The position numbers and the translations under genes were made by a program. The notes below the pieces were generated by a model. That model did not search any database and was not told the origin of the DNA. It saw only the letters and a list, made by a program, of their open reading frames with translations. From positions 1-64,000 of the forward strand of contig DASYCE010000001.1 in NCBI GenBank assembly GCA_036500345.1: 64,000 bases of DNA, written 5' to 3'. Below are positions 1-8,040 of this stretch, piece by piece. The stretch is from Gemmatimonadales bacterium (GTDB taxonomy: Bacteria; Gemmatimonadota; Gemmatimonadetes; Gemmatimonadales; GWC2-71-9). The number at the start of each line of letters is the position of its first letter. The stretch's first letter is position 1.

Positions 1-29
1 ACCACGCTCCATGTTGCCGCTCGAGATGC

Positions 30-50
30 ACCCCGCGCGGGCCGCGGGGT
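30..50. terminator. GC-rich hairpin before the first gene
   Basis: A perfect 8-bp stem (ACCCCGCG at 30-37 with CGCGGGGT at 43-50) closes a 5-base loop just upstream of the first gene. No clear T-run follows on either strand. It may end transcription of a gene lying outside the window, or it may be only a GC-rich palindrome. Confidence 0.3.
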
Positions 51-83
51 CGCGTCTCTCCAACCACTTGCAGGAGGGATCTG

Positions 84-581
84 ATGCGATTTCGTGTGCT
101 GGCTCTCCCCTTGGCGTTCCTTGCGGTCGGTGCCGCGCAGCTCAACGCGCAGGCATTCAAGGCAGGCACCAATTACATCGGTCCATCGATCTCGCTCGCA
201 ACGTATGGGAGCACCGTCGCCTTCGAGGGGAATTTCGAGCACGCGATCAATGACAAGTGGGGCTGGGGGCTGTCGGCGGGATACTGGTCCTATGGCGTGG
301 TCGACTTCAACTACCACGTCATCCCGGTCGCCGGGACCGTCGCATACCACTTCACGGTCAGCAACGAAAAGCTCGACCCATTTGTCGGTGGCTCGGTGGG
401 CGTCTTCATCTTCAGCTGCAGCGGCGCGCACGGCGATTGCGGCGCCGGCGCCCGATCGACCGGCTTGCTCATCGGGCCGTTCGGCGGAGTCCGCTATTGG
501 CTGAAGGACAATCTCGCGCTGACCGGACGCGTCGGATACGGCATCGGCTTCCTGACGGCCGGCGTCGACTTCAAGATGTGA
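84..581 (+). CDS. secreted outer-membrane beta-barrel protein
   Basis: A 165-residue exported protein. Residues 1-23 form a signal peptide (Arg at 2 and 4, Leu/Ala-rich core) with likely cleavage in LNA|QAFKAG, leaving N-terminal Gln. The mature part alternates short amphipathic strands rich in Gly, Tyr and Phe (for example GWGLSAGYWSYG and GPFGGVRYWL). It ends in a hydrophobic strand after GRVGYGIGF, as small 8-stranded OmpW/OmpX-like barrels do. Two Cys (in FSCSGAHGDCG) could form a surface-loop disulphide. The start is fixed by AGGAGG at 72-77. Another secreted gene follows 37 bases downstream. Substrate and role are unknown; the barrel call rests on pattern, not on family recognition. Confidence 0.8.
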   Translation: MRFRVLALPLAFLAVGAAQLNAQAFKAGTNYIGPSISLATYGSTVAFEGNFEHAINDKWGWGLSAGYWSYGVVDFNYHVIPVAGTVAYHFTVSNEKLDPFVGGSVGVFIFSCSGAHGDCGAGARSTGLLIGPFGGVRYWLKDNLALTGRVGYGIGFLTAGVDFKM

Positions 582-618
582 TCTGCAGTCCCTGTTGCTG
601 ACTTGTTCCGGAGTCTCG

Positions 619-1104
619 ATGCGATTGCGTCTTGCCACGTTGACGGTCGTCCTGGCGCTTGTCATCGCTCCCCGCGCGCCGGCACAGGCACAGACACAGG
701 CACAGGCACAGGCGCCGAAAAGTGCCGAGGTGCTGACCAACCAGTCCGTGGTCCAGATGGTTCTCGCCAAGGTGCCGAAGGACGTGATCCAGGCGAAGGT
801 GCAATCGACCAGGAGTGACTTTGATATCTCCGTTTCCGGCCTGATCGGCCTCCAGGCGAACAAGGTGTCGGCCGACCTCATGAAGGCGATGATGTCGGCC
901 GGCGCCAAGAAACCGTCCACCGAAGTCCTGACCAACGAGTCCGTGATCAACATGGTGGCATCGAAACTCCCCAAGGATGTCATCCTCGCGAAAATCCAGT
1001 CGACCAAGAAGAACTTCGACATCACGAGCGATGGCCTTGTGTCGCTGAACACCAACAAGGTGCCGAAGGAAGTGGTGACCGTGATGATGGCCGCCGGTCA
1101 CTGA
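619..1104 (+). CDS. secreted protein with two internal repeats
   Basis: A 161-residue exported protein that I do not recognise as a named family. The signal peptide ends in APA|QAQTQ, followed by a short Ala-Gln run. The mature protein is two copies of a unit of about 60 residues. Each begins VLTN(Q/E)SV and continues with a (V/L)PKDVI(Q/L)AK(V/I)QST block, then FDI, GL, a NKV core and a closing MM(S/A)A. The units look helical and may be a small binding module. The ATG at 619 is preferred over an earlier in-frame TTG because CCGGAG lies just before it and it opens directly into the signal peptide. The neighbours are also secreted proteins. Confidence 0.75.
   Translation: MRLRLATLTVVLALVIAPRAPAQAQTQAQAQAPKSAEVLTNQSVVQMVLAKVPKDVIQAKVQSTRSDFDISVSGLIGLQANKVSADLMKAMMSAGAKKPSTEVLTNESVINMVASKLPKDVILAKIQSTKKNFDITSDGLVSLNTNKVPKEVVTVMMAAGH
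681..712 (+). repeat. hexanucleotide microsatellite CAGGCA
   Basis: About five tandem copies of GGCACA/CAGGCA (one copy reads CAGACA) encode the Ala-Gln run at and just after the signal peptidase site of the gene at 619. Unit length is a multiple of three, so copy-number change would lengthen or shorten the N-terminus without shifting the frame. Confidence 0.7.
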
Positions 1105-1155
1105 GACCACTGCGGCGGCCCGGTTCGATTCCTGACCCCTACTCGAACAAGTGAG

Positions 1156-2193
1156 ATGCCGATGTTCCGCACCAGATGCTGGTCGGGCGCGTTGCTGGTC
1201 GTGCTCGGAGTGGGAACGGTGGCCGCGCAGCAACCAGAGCTGGTCCGCGTCCGCGCCGACCGTGCCAATGTCCGCGTCGCGCCGTCGATTGATTCGATGG
1301 TGACCCGGGTCCTCTCCAAGGGGACAGTCCTGACCGCCGTCGGGCACGACAGCGGATGGGTCAAGGTCGAGCTCGCCGAGTTGCAGCTCAAGGGGTGGAT
1401 CGCGCGCAACCTCGTGGAACCGGTGACCGCTGCGGGCGCTGCACCGGTCGCTGCCGCGACGAAGGCCGCCAGCATGCAGGAGAGCTCAGCATCAGCTCCG
1501 GCAACGTCAACCGCAGCGTCGGCGACGCGTGCCGAGCCACCGCCGCCACCACCACCAGCGCCCTTGTCATCGACGCGGCCCGGCGCTGCGAACGCTTCCC
1601 CGACGAGCAACTTGCCACCGATGGCGGCGGCGACCGCCGCCGCGAGCACCGATGACCGGATGCACGTACAACTAATTGCCGGTTGGCTCCGGACGACTGG
1701 CGCAGGCAGTGACGCCAGCGGCAATGCGGTCCACGGAATTCGTGGCGCGGTCGGATTTGTGGTGCCCGTCGCGAGTGGCGTCGGGATCATGCCGGAACTT
1801 GGTGTCAATCGGTACACCAGGACGACCACGGACAACTCGTTCGGTGTCGAGAGCACTTCCTCCCTGGTCGAGTACGACGCAGTGGCGTCGTTCCTGGTCC
1901 GTCCCAGGTTCGGGTCGGAGAGCGCCAGCTTCTTCATCGTGGCCGGACCCACAATCACCTACGACGTCCACTGCAATGCATCGACTTCCGGCGACGGCTT
2001 TTCGTTCTCGGGTTCCTGCACCGGAAGCGGCAGCGACCGGTTGGACTACGGAATCACTGGCGGCGCCGGCGCGCAGCTCGGCCCACTGGTTCTCCAGGTG
2101 CGGTACACCTTTGGCCTGCACAACTTCGATTCGGATTTTGGTGGAAGCCTGAGGACGCGTACGCTTTTGCTCAGCGGCGGCCTGATCCTCTAG
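1156..2193 (+). CDS. secreted SH3-like domain plus beta-barrel protein
   Basis: A 345-residue exported protein. The signal peptide ends TVAA|QQPELV. Residues about 28-92 form a bacterial SH3-like module (VRADRANVRVAPS, then GHDSGWVKVEL and GWIARNLVEP). Residues 93-165 are an Ala/Ser/Pro linker with a run of seven prolines. From about residue 170 there is a Gly/aromatic beta-strand pattern ending in LLLSGGLIL, which resembles an outer-membrane barrel. A Cys pair sits in HCNAS...SGSCTG. SH3 modules of this kind often bind peptidoglycan, so the protein could tether the outer membrane to the wall. ATG 1156 and ATG 1162 are both possible starts. It converges on moeA with a 4-base overlap. Confidence 0.75.
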   Translation: MPMFRTRCWSGALLVVLGVGTVAAQQPELVRVRADRANVRVAPSIDSMVTRVLSKGTVLTAVGHDSGWVKVELAELQLKGWIARNLVEPVTAAGAAPVAAATKAASMQESSASAPATSTAASATRAEPPPPPPPAPLSSTRPGAANASPTSNLPPMAAATAAASTDDRMHVQLIAGWLRTTGAGSDASGNAVHGIRGAVGFVVPVASGVGIMPELGVNRYTRTTTDNSFGVESTSSLVEYDAVASFLVRPRFGSESASFFIVAGPTITYDVHCNASTSGDGFSFSGSCTGSGSDRLDYGITGGAGAQLGPLVLQVRYTFGLHNFDSDFGGSLRTRTLLLSGGLIL

Positions 2194-3416
2194 CCAAGCG
2201 GCAGGATCTGCACGCTGGTCCCGGCCGGGAGCGCAGCATTCCCTGCCGGGATCAGCGCCAGCGCGTCGGCGCGTGCAATCGAGGTGAGAAAGCCCGACCC
2301 CTGCGGGCCGGTGGGGACGACTCGCCGCTCGCCATCGTCGGCGCATTCGATCACGCACCGGATGTACTGATCGAGGACTGGCTCCCGGGGGAAGTCCTGC
2401 GTGAGCACGGCGCGTTGCCACCGCCGCGCCGGCGACCGGCTTCCTCGCATGATCGCGATCGCCGGCCGGCCGAAGAGCTCGAAGGTCACCATCGCGCTCA
2501 CCGGATTCCCGGGCAGCGCGAGCCACGGCAGTCCGCCGGGAAAGACGCCGAAGGTGGTCGGCCCGCCCGGGCGCATCCGGACCCGGTCGAACGGCGTGAC
2601 CACGCCCAGCGCCGTCATCACTTCTCGCACGTGGTCGTGATCGCCCACGCTCACGCCGCCCGCCGTAATCAGCAGGTCAATCTGCTCAGCCGAGACAATC
2701 CGTTCCTTCAGAGCGCCGCAGCTATCGGGGGCGATGCCGAGCGGAACCGGCACCGCGCCGGCATCGCGCACCAACGCCGCGAGGGCCGGTCCGTTGACGT
2801 CGGCGAGTGACTGGGATGCGAGGACCCGGTCGACCTGGTCCAGGCTCACCACCTCGTCACCGGTGGCCAGGATGCCGACGCGCGGCGCCCGATGGACCAT
2901 CGGATGGGTGATGGCCAGCGCGGCGAGCAGTCCGATCTGCCGTGGGCCGATCTCCGTCCCCGCCGCGAACGCCACGGCGCCGCGCTCAAGGTCAGCGCCT
3001 CCTCGGCGAACATTGGCCCCCGCGTCGCGGGCGTCGACGATCTGGACCATCTCCCGTCCCCGGTCGGTGTCTTCCTGGCGCACCACACTATCGGCGCCGG
3101 CGGGGACCGGGGCACCGGTGAAGATCCGCATCGCGTCGCCGGCTTCGACGGTTCGGTCGGGGAATGTCCCGGCCTGGCTCGTTCCGACGACGCGCAGCGA
3201 GACGGGACGGCTACGCGTGGCGCCGTGGAGATCGGCCGCACGCACCGCGTATCCGTCCATGGCGGCGTTGGTCCAGGGGGGCAGCGGAATGGTGGCGCGA
3301 ACGTCGTCGGCGAGGATGTGGCCGACCGCATCGGCGAGGGGAATTCGGACCGCCGGCTGGGGGATGAGCTGCGCCGCAATCGCGCGCTCGGCGTCGTCGG
3401 CCGACACGACGCGCAT
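2190..3416 (-). CDS. moeA: molybdopterin molybdenumtransferase MoeA
   Basis: MoeA inserts molybdate into adenylylated molybdopterin, the last step of molybdenum cofactor synthesis in the cytosol. The 408-residue length is normal for the family. Family features in order are: the N-terminal PLPPWTNAAMDGYAVRA segment, IFTGAPVPAGADSVVRQE, GILATGDEVV, the molybdopterin-binding core ITAGGVSVGDHD, LALPGNPVSAMVTFELF, and a C-terminal domain ending in GSGFLTSIARADALALIP. No other molybdenum cofactor genes are in the window. The next gene upstream on the same strand encodes a beta-barrel protein whose stop is 3 bases before this start, so the two may be co-transcribed. Confidence 0.95.
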   Translation of the reverse strand: MRVVSADDAERAIAAQLIPQPAVRIPLADAVGHILADDVRATIPLPPWTNAAMDGYAVRAADLHGATRSRPVSLRVVGTSQAGTFPDRTVEAGDAMRIFTGAPVPAGADSVVRQEDTDRGREMVQIVDARDAGANVRRGGADLERGAVAFAAGTEIGPRQIGLLAALAITHPMVHRAPRVGILATGDEVVSLDQVDRVLASQSLADVNGPALAALVRDAGAVPVPLGIAPDSCGALKERIVSAEQIDLLITAGGVSVGDHDHVREVMTALGVVTPFDRVRMRPGGPTTFGVFPGGLPWLALPGNPVSAMVTFELFGRPAIAIMRGSRSPARRWQRAVLTQDFPREPVLDQYIRCVIECADDGERRVVPTGPQGSGFLTSIARADALALIPAGNAALPAGTSVQILPLG

Positions 3417-3419
3417 CGG

Positions 3420-4241
3420 CTAGTAGCGTCTCCCGCGGTTCTTTTCGAGCACGACGTCGAAGCCCACCATCACGCTGATGACGTGCCTGAACGCGTGCGT
3501 GATTGATGGGACGAATCCCTGGCCCTCGGAAACCGGTCCGGCGACCATCGACAGCGGCAGCCACGTTTCGCGCACTTCAGCCCTGATCTGGTAGCCGCTG
3601 CTCGGTGCGGTCGCGAATCCCGCGGCGAGTGACGCGCTGACCCGGATCGGCTTCCAGGCGGGATCGCGGTACACCGTGAGTTGCAGCACCGCGGTGTCGG
3701 CCACCACGCCGTAGATCGACTCCATTTCGACCGTGCTGAGCGGGGTGAACGCGAGTCCCGCCATCCCCTTGAAATAGGGCTGGATCAACGTGCGCGTCAG
3801 TGGCCGATAGATCGCGCCTCCCTGCATGGTGGTCACCGACGCGGGACGCTGGTCGCCTTTCAGTGCGTTGCACGCAGCCGCCAGGTCGGGATCGCCGTTG
3901 TCGTGGACGATGGTGCATCCATCGGTGGAACCGAGGCCGAGATAGGTGAACTCCCCCGTGAAGCCGAAGTGGGGCCTCGGGAAATAGGTCACCGATCCGC
4001 TCAGCGAAATATCGGACCGGAGTTCACGGGTGAGATGCCAGGTCTCCGGATTGCAGCTCAGGCCAACCGAACAGATCGGCTGGTCGACATCCCAGAGGTG
4101 CAGCGACGAGACATACCCGCCCGAGATTCCCACGGCGAGGCGCGCCTGATCATTGGTACGCTGGGCGGAGAGGTTGGTCGTCGCGGCGAAGAGCACGACC
4201 GCTGCGGTACGGCATGCGAGCACACGGTGACGCTCGATCAT
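3420..4241 (-). CDS. secreted outer-membrane protein, unknown
   Basis: A 273-residue exported protein of no recognised family. The chosen ATG at 4241 has GGAG upstream and opens a signal peptide ending TTNLSA|QRTNDQ. An in-frame start further upstream would put about 55 polar residues before the signal and is unlikely. The mature part has alternating hydrophobic strands (AVGISGGYVSSLHLWDV, SDISLSGSVTYFPRPHFGFTG, VMVGFDVVLEKN), consistent with a beta-barrel. Four Cys, in PICSVGLSCN and CTIV...AACN, may form disulphides. It sits 3 bases before moeA. Confidence 0.7.
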   Translation of the reverse strand: MIERHRVLACRTAAVVLFAATTNLSAQRTNDQARLAVGISGGYVSSLHLWDVDQPICSVGLSCNPETWHLTRELRSDISLSGSVTYFPRPHFGFTGEFTYLGLGSTDGCTIVHDNGDPDLAAACNALKGDQRPASVTTMQGGAIYRPLTRTLIQPYFKGMAGLAFTPLSTVEMESIYGVVADTAVLQLTVYRDPAWKPIRVSASLAAGFATAPSSGYQIRAEVRETWLPLSMVAGPVSEGQGFVPSITHAFRHVISVMVGFDVVLEKNRGRRY

Positions 4242-4267
4242 CGAAGACTCCGCCCTACTCCAGAGGG

Positions 4268-4669
4268 TCAGCCAGTTCCGGTGCAATCGGCCCAGAGCGT
4301 GGCATCCTCCGCCACGCGGACTCGTTCCAGCTCCACACCGGAAGGGAGACGTGGTGCGATCTGGCGCCAGCACCATGCCGCGAATGCTTCGCACGTCGGC
4401 AGCCATCCCCTCGACGCGAAATCAGCGATCGCTTCATTAAGGTGGCGTCCGTCGATCGGTTTGGCGATCTCGTCGGTCAGAATGCGGTCAAGGAGGGCAA
4501 GATCGATCAGGGTCTGTCTGGCCTCGTCGATCACGCCGCCGACCGTGATCTCGATGCGATACAGATGGCCGTGATCGCCGGTTGGACCGGCATCCGGATA
4601 GCGATGGCGCGCGTGCAGCGAGATCGCCCGCGTCAAGGCACAGCGTGCTGTATTTTTCGTTACCACCAT
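4268..4669 (-). CDS. 6-pyruvoyl-tetrahydropterin synthase/QueD-like protein
   Basis: A 133-residue T-fold protein of the PTPS/QueD family, whose members act on dihydroneopterin triphosphate in queuosine or pterin synthesis. Zn ligands are visible: His in ARHRYP and both His in DHGHLYRIEITV. PTCEAFA (the PTxE motif) and the late Glu in VRVAEDATLW are also present. The catalytic Cys normally four residues before HGH is Pro here, and the usual Asp-His before the LN motif reads DGRHLN. The classical Cys/Asp/His triad is therefore broken, so the reaction may differ. The start overlaps the stop of the upstream barrel gene by 10 bases, suggesting translational coupling. QueD-type fold is likely; exact function is open. 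Confidence 0.75.
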   Translation of the reverse strand: MVVTKNTARCALTRAISLHARHRYPDAGPTGDHGHLYRIEITVGGVIDEARQTLIDLALLDRILTDEIAKPIDGRHLNEAIADFASRGWLPTCEAFAAWCWRQIAPRLPSGVELERVRVAEDATLWADCTGTG

Positions 4670-5364
4670 GCGAATCCGAAGCCGACCCGGATCTCCGGCG
4701 TCAACGTGTATTGCGAACTGACGCCGGTCGGATTGACCGCATTCGGTGCGGTGAGCGTTCCCGGCTGCTGCGACGGCTCGAGCGAGTACGAGGTCGGGTA
4801 GTCCAGCTTCCAGAACAATCCGCGAACCTCGGCGCGCAGATACAGCCGTTGCGACAGGAAGTACCGCGTTCCCAGCGAGGGGCCGAAGTAGACCTTGGTT
4901 CCGAACGAGTACCCCGATGTGTCGGTGGCCGGACCACTCTGCCCGTGCAGGAATCCGAAATTCGCAGCGGCGAACGGCGCGAATCCACGCCAGGTCTTGC
5001 CTCCGGTGACGTTGAGCTGGATCCCGATTTCGCCGGCAATGAGGCGCTGATTGAACAGGCCCTTGTTGCGCGTGGCAAGCGAGTCATTGGCATCGATGAC
5101 CGATCGCACCGTCCCGGCGGTCCATCCGCCGAACGAGAACTGCAGGGCGTTCTTGCCGCGAAGGACGAAGCGTGCCCCTTCCGAATAGCCATTGCGCGGG
5201 CCGAGCTGCAGCAGGCCACCGGTGCCGAGGATCCGGCCGCCGAGGGCTTCGACGAAGGCACCGCGCTGGATTTCGTGATACGGTGACTGCGATGGCAGAA
5301 ACCCCACCTGCGCGACGAGCGGGGCGGGGGCGAGGGCAAGGGCGAAGGCCAGGTAGGTGCGCAT
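4660..5364 (-). CDS. secreted outer-membrane beta-barrel protein
   Basis: A 234-residue exported protein. ATG 5364 is preferred to an in-frame TTG two codons earlier. The signal peptide ends PAPLVA|QVGFLP. The mature sequence has repeated amphipathic strands (ALQFSFGGWTAGTV, GEIGIQLNVTGG, APFAAANFGFLHG, VYFGPSLGTRYFL, RLYLRAEVRGLFWKLDY). It ends with EIRVGFGFAWW, and a terminal aromatic residue is typical of outer-membrane barrels that use the BAM insertion signal. Its stop overlaps the QueD-like gene by 10 bases, and gpmI begins upstream on the same strand. Ligand and role are unknown. Confidence 0.75.
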   Translation of the reverse strand: MRTYLAFALALAPAPLVAQVGFLPSQSPYHEIQRGAFVEALGGRILGTGGLLQLGPRNGYSEGARFVLRGKNALQFSFGGWTAGTVRSVIDANDSLATRNKGLFNQRLIAGEIGIQLNVTGGKTWRGFAPFAAANFGFLHGQSGPATDTSGYSFGTKVYFGPSLGTRYFLSQRLYLRAEVRGLFWKLDYPTSYSLEPSQQPGTLTAPNAVNPTGVSSQYTLTPEIRVGFGFAWW

Positions 5365-5372
5365 CCTCAAAA

Positions 5373-6923
5373 CTAGCCTCGCAAGAGCGCTCGCCCCGTC
5401 ATCTCCGCCGGCTGCTCGAGCCCCAGCAGCGCCAGGAGGGTCGGGGCGACGTCACAGAGCGCGCCGCCCGAGCGCAGCGCATGGGTGGTACCCAGCGCCA
5501 CGAACGGCACTGGATTGGTGGTATGGGCCGTGTGCGGGCCACCGGTGGCGGGATCGATCATCTGTTCGGCATTGCCGTGATCCGCGGTCACCATGACCAT
5601 CACATTTGATGCGGCCGCCGTCGCGAGGATCCGTCCGAGCGAATCATCAACCGTCTCGATCGCCTTGATCACTGCCGGGAGGACCCCGGTGTGCCCGACC
5701 ATGTCGGCGTTGGCGAAGTTGGCGAGATAGAAGTCATGCTCGCGATGCTGCAGCGCGGTGCAGAGGACCTCGGTGATCCCGGCCGCACTCATTTCCGGTT
5801 GCAGGTCGTAGGTGGCGACCTTGGCGGACGGGACCAGCGTCCGCTCCTCGCCGGGCCACGGCGGTTCGTGACCGCCATTGAAGAAGTACGTCACGTGCGG
5901 ATACTTCTCGGTCTCGGCGGTCCGGAACTGCCGCCGCTCGGCGCCGCTCAGCACTTCGGTGAGAATGCGGACCATCGAGAACGGGGCGAACGCCTGCGGC
6001 AGTGTGAAGGTCTGGTCGTACTGCGTCATCGTCGCGGCGAACAATTCCGGCCGCTCGCCGACGGGAAAGCCGGTGAATCCCGGCGAGGTGAGCGCCGCAA
6101 CGATCTGCCGCATCCGGTCGGACCGGTAATTGAAGAAGAAGATGGCGTCTCCACCGCGCATCGTCGCGACCGGCTCGCCGTGCGCGGTGATGACGAGCGG
6201 CTTGATGAACTCGTCGGTCTCGCCGCGCGCGTACGCGTCGAGCACGGCAGGGACCGGATCCGCCGCCTGGATTCCGACGCCATGGACCATCGCGTCATAT
6301 GCCAGACGGGTTCGATCCCACCGTTTGTCGCGATCCATCGCGAAGTACCGCCCGGTGAGCGATGCAATGACGGTGCGGCCCCCGCCGATACTGGCGATAT
6401 CGCGCTGCAGTCCGGCCACCACATCGCCGGCGGACTTCGGCGGCGAATCGCGACCATCGAGGAAGCCGTGGATGGCAATGCGGGGAACATCGAGCTCGAC
6501 CATCGCCGCGATGACGGCACGGAGATGGGCGTCGATCGCATGCACGCCGCCTGGGCCGAGGAGTCCGGCCAGGTGCACCGTGCTGCGATTCCTGATCGCG
6601 TGCGCGGCCACCGCTTCGATCGCCCGGAGGTGCTGGAATTCGCCGCGTTCGATGCTCTGGTTGATGCGGACGAGGTCCTGCGGGACGACGCGTCCGGCCC
6701 CGAGATTGAGGTGCCCGACTTCGCTGTTTCCCATCTGTCCCGCCGGCAGGCCGACGGCGAGTCCGCTGGCATCGAGGAGCGTCATCGGCGCGGTCGCGAG
6801 GAGCCGATCCCATACTGGTGTATTCGCCATCGCGATGGCATTGCCGTCGGTTTCGGTGCGCCACCCCCAGCCGTCCAGGACGAGGAGGAGCACTGCAGGC
6901 GAAGATCGAGTGGCGGGGCTCAC
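5373..6923 (-). CDS. gpmI: 2,3-bisphosphoglycerate-independent phosphoglycerate mutase
   Basis: Interconverts 3- and 2-phosphoglycerate in glycolysis and gluconeogenesis, using two metal ions (usually Mn2+) and a phosphoserine intermediate. The 516-residue length is normal. LVLDGWGWR holds the first metal ligand (Asp17). The nucleophile is Ser67 in GQMGNSEVGHLN. Later metal and substrate motifs are FLDGRDSPPKS, FFNYRSDRMRQI, ANFANADMVGHTG and TADHGNAEQM. The GTG start at 6923 was chosen because GGAG lies about 10 bases upstream and a TTGGCC/TACCTT promoter lies before it. Further in-frame upstream sequence is Arg-rich and runs into the divergent SH3 gene, so it is not coding. Confidence 0.96.
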   Translation of the reverse strand: MSPATRSSPAVLLLVLDGWGWRTETDGNAIAMANTPVWDRLLATAPMTLLDASGLAVGLPAGQMGNSEVGHLNLGAGRVVPQDLVRINQSIERGEFQHLRAIEAVAAHAIRNRSTVHLAGLLGPGGVHAIDAHLRAVIAAMVELDVPRIAIHGFLDGRDSPPKSAGDVVAGLQRDIASIGGGRTVIASLTGRYFAMDRDKRWDRTRLAYDAMVHGVGIQAADPVPAVLDAYARGETDEFIKPLVITAHGEPVATMRGGDAIFFFNYRSDRMRQIVAALTSPGFTGFPVGERPELFAATMTQYDQTFTLPQAFAPFSMVRILTEVLSGAERRQFRTAETEKYPHVTYFFNGGHEPPWPGEERTLVPSAKVATYDLQPEMSAAGITEVLCTALQHREHDFYLANFANADMVGHTGVLPAVIKAIETVDDSLGRILATAAASNVMVMVTADHGNAEQMIDPATGGPHTAHTTNPVPFVALGTTHALRSGGALCDVAPTLLALLGLEQPAEMTGRALLRG

Positions 6924-6960
6924 GGTCAGTCGTGCTCCGGCGGTACCGGGAAGAGCAACG

Positions 6961-6989
6961 AAGGTAGCCGACCTGCGGGAACCGGCCAA
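6961..6989 (-). promoter_or_regulatory. predicted promoter of gpmI
   Basis: On the minus strand TTGGCC (6989-6984) and TACCTT (6966-6961) are separated by exactly 17 bases. The same hexamer pair occurs before menG. Transcription would start near 6954, leaving a leader of about 30 bases with a Shine-Dalgarno. It is back to back with the promoter at 6999-7027. Confidence 0.5.
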
Positions 6990-6998
6990 CCAGAACCT

Positions 6999-7027
6999 TT
7001 GACGTGCGACCTCACGCACGATAGACT
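6999..7027 (+). promoter_or_regulatory. predicted promoter, probably leaderless transcript
   Basis: TTGACG (6999-7004, 5/6 to the -35 consensus) is followed after 17 bases by TAGACT (7022-7027). The ATG of the SH3 gene lies only 7 bases after the -10, so RNA should begin at or within a base or two of the start codon. No Shine-Dalgarno is present. Confidence 0.6.
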
Positions 7028-7034
7028 GCCCACA

Positions 7035-8030
7035 ATGCCACGCGTCTTCCGATTGGCTCTGTTCACGATGGCGATGGTTTGCGGCACGGCGCCGCGCCTC
7101 CGGGCGCAATCGCCGCGGCCGCTCGCGGTCGAGACTGACCTGGACAAGGATCCGTCCGGGATCGTCCTGCTGCATCTCACGCGTGGAACGCCGGTGACCA
7201 CGGGGCCGGCTCGCGGCGAGTGGATCCAGGCAACAGTCGACGGATGGATTGCGCAGAATGCGCTGCGCGACGACAAGCGTGACGGATTCGACGTCAGCGT
7301 GAGTCCGACCGCCGGCACCACGCTTCGCGCCGGTCCCGCCAGCGGCGGGACGCTCGCGACCGCTCGGCTCGGCGCGCTCTTCGACCGGGTCGAGACGAGA
7401 GGTGGCTGGACCCATGTGCGGCGGACCGGGTGGATCGTGTCGAGCGCGCTGATTGCGCCGAAGACGAATCCGGTCGCGCCGAAGCCCAATCCGCCGCCGC
7501 CCGCGGCGCCACAGCCATTGGCGGCAGCCCCGGCGCACCCGGCGACGACGATTGCCGCCGGTGCTGCGATCTCGGCGTCAGCGGGAAGCGCTCCGGTTGC
7601 CACGGTCGAGGCGCCACTCCCCGCTGAAGTCGTCGAGCACAGGAACGGCTGGGCCCACGTGAAGATCGATGCGTGGGTGCACGATGCGACGCTCGGCAAT
7701 GCACAGGCGCCGAACACGATCACGGCGGCCGAGATTCGCGCCGCTCCCGACAAGTACGTCGGCCAGACCGTGGAATGGACAGTGCAGATACTCGGCATCG
7801 AAACCGCCGACGAGTTGCGTCCCGAGCTTCCTGCCGGCGAACCGTATCTCCTGGCGCGAGGTCCGCTGCCGGAGAGTGGTTTCCTCTACATCGGGATCAC
7901 CAAGGATGAGGCGCAATCGTTCCGGCGGCTGGAACCGCTCGCCCGGGTGAAGATCCGCGCGACGATCCGTGCCGGCCGCTCACGCTTCCTACCGACGCCG
8001 GTGCTCAACCTGGTCCGGCGTCTCGACTGA
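7035..8030 (+). CDS. secreted protein with multiple SH3-like modules
   Basis: A 331-residue exported protein. The signal peptide ends RLRA|QSPRPL. Three SH3-like segments can be seen: about residues 30-85 (GTPVTTGPARGEWIQATVDG, WIAQNAL), 90-137 (GTTLRAGPASGGTLATARLG, GGWTHVRRTGWIVSSAL) and a shorter one after the linker (HRNGWAHVKIDAWVHDATLG). A Pro/Ala-rich linker separates them. The C-terminal 100 residues (ITAAEIRAAPDKYVGQTVEW onward) look like a small OB-type beta domain. Likely a periplasmic or envelope protein that binds wall or peptide ligands. The gene has its own promoter and starts a three-gene-scale + strand block with the gene at 8041. Confidence 0.75.
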   Translation: MPRVFRLALFTMAMVCGTAPRLRAQSPRPLAVETDLDKDPSGIVLLHLTRGTPVTTGPARGEWIQATVDGWIAQNALRDDKRDGFDVSVSPTAGTTLRAGPASGGTLATARLGALFDRVETRGGWTHVRRTGWIVSSALIAPKTNPVAPKPNPPPPAAPQPLAAAPAHPATTIAAGAAISASAGSAPVATVEAPLPAEVVEHRNGWAHVKIDAWVHDATLGNAQAPNTITAAEIRAAPDKYVGQTVEWTVQILGIETADELRPELPAGEPYLLARGPLPESGFLYIGITKDEAQSFRRLEPLARVKIRATIRAGRSRFLPTPVLNLVRRLD

Positions 8031-8040
8031 AGGACGGACC

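Noticed and set aside
681-712. Phase-variable switch by slippage
   Set aside because: The unit is 6 bases, so gain or loss cannot shift the frame.
571-1347. Long minus-strand frame across secreted genes
   Set aside because: It is the shadow of the + strand genes at 619 and 1156, which have signal peptides and domain motifs. High GC makes long antisense frames common.
5691-7034. Long + strand frame antisense to gpmI
   Set aside because: It reads His/Arg-rich sequence and is a shadow of gpmI. The real + gene begins at 7035 with a promoter and signal peptide.
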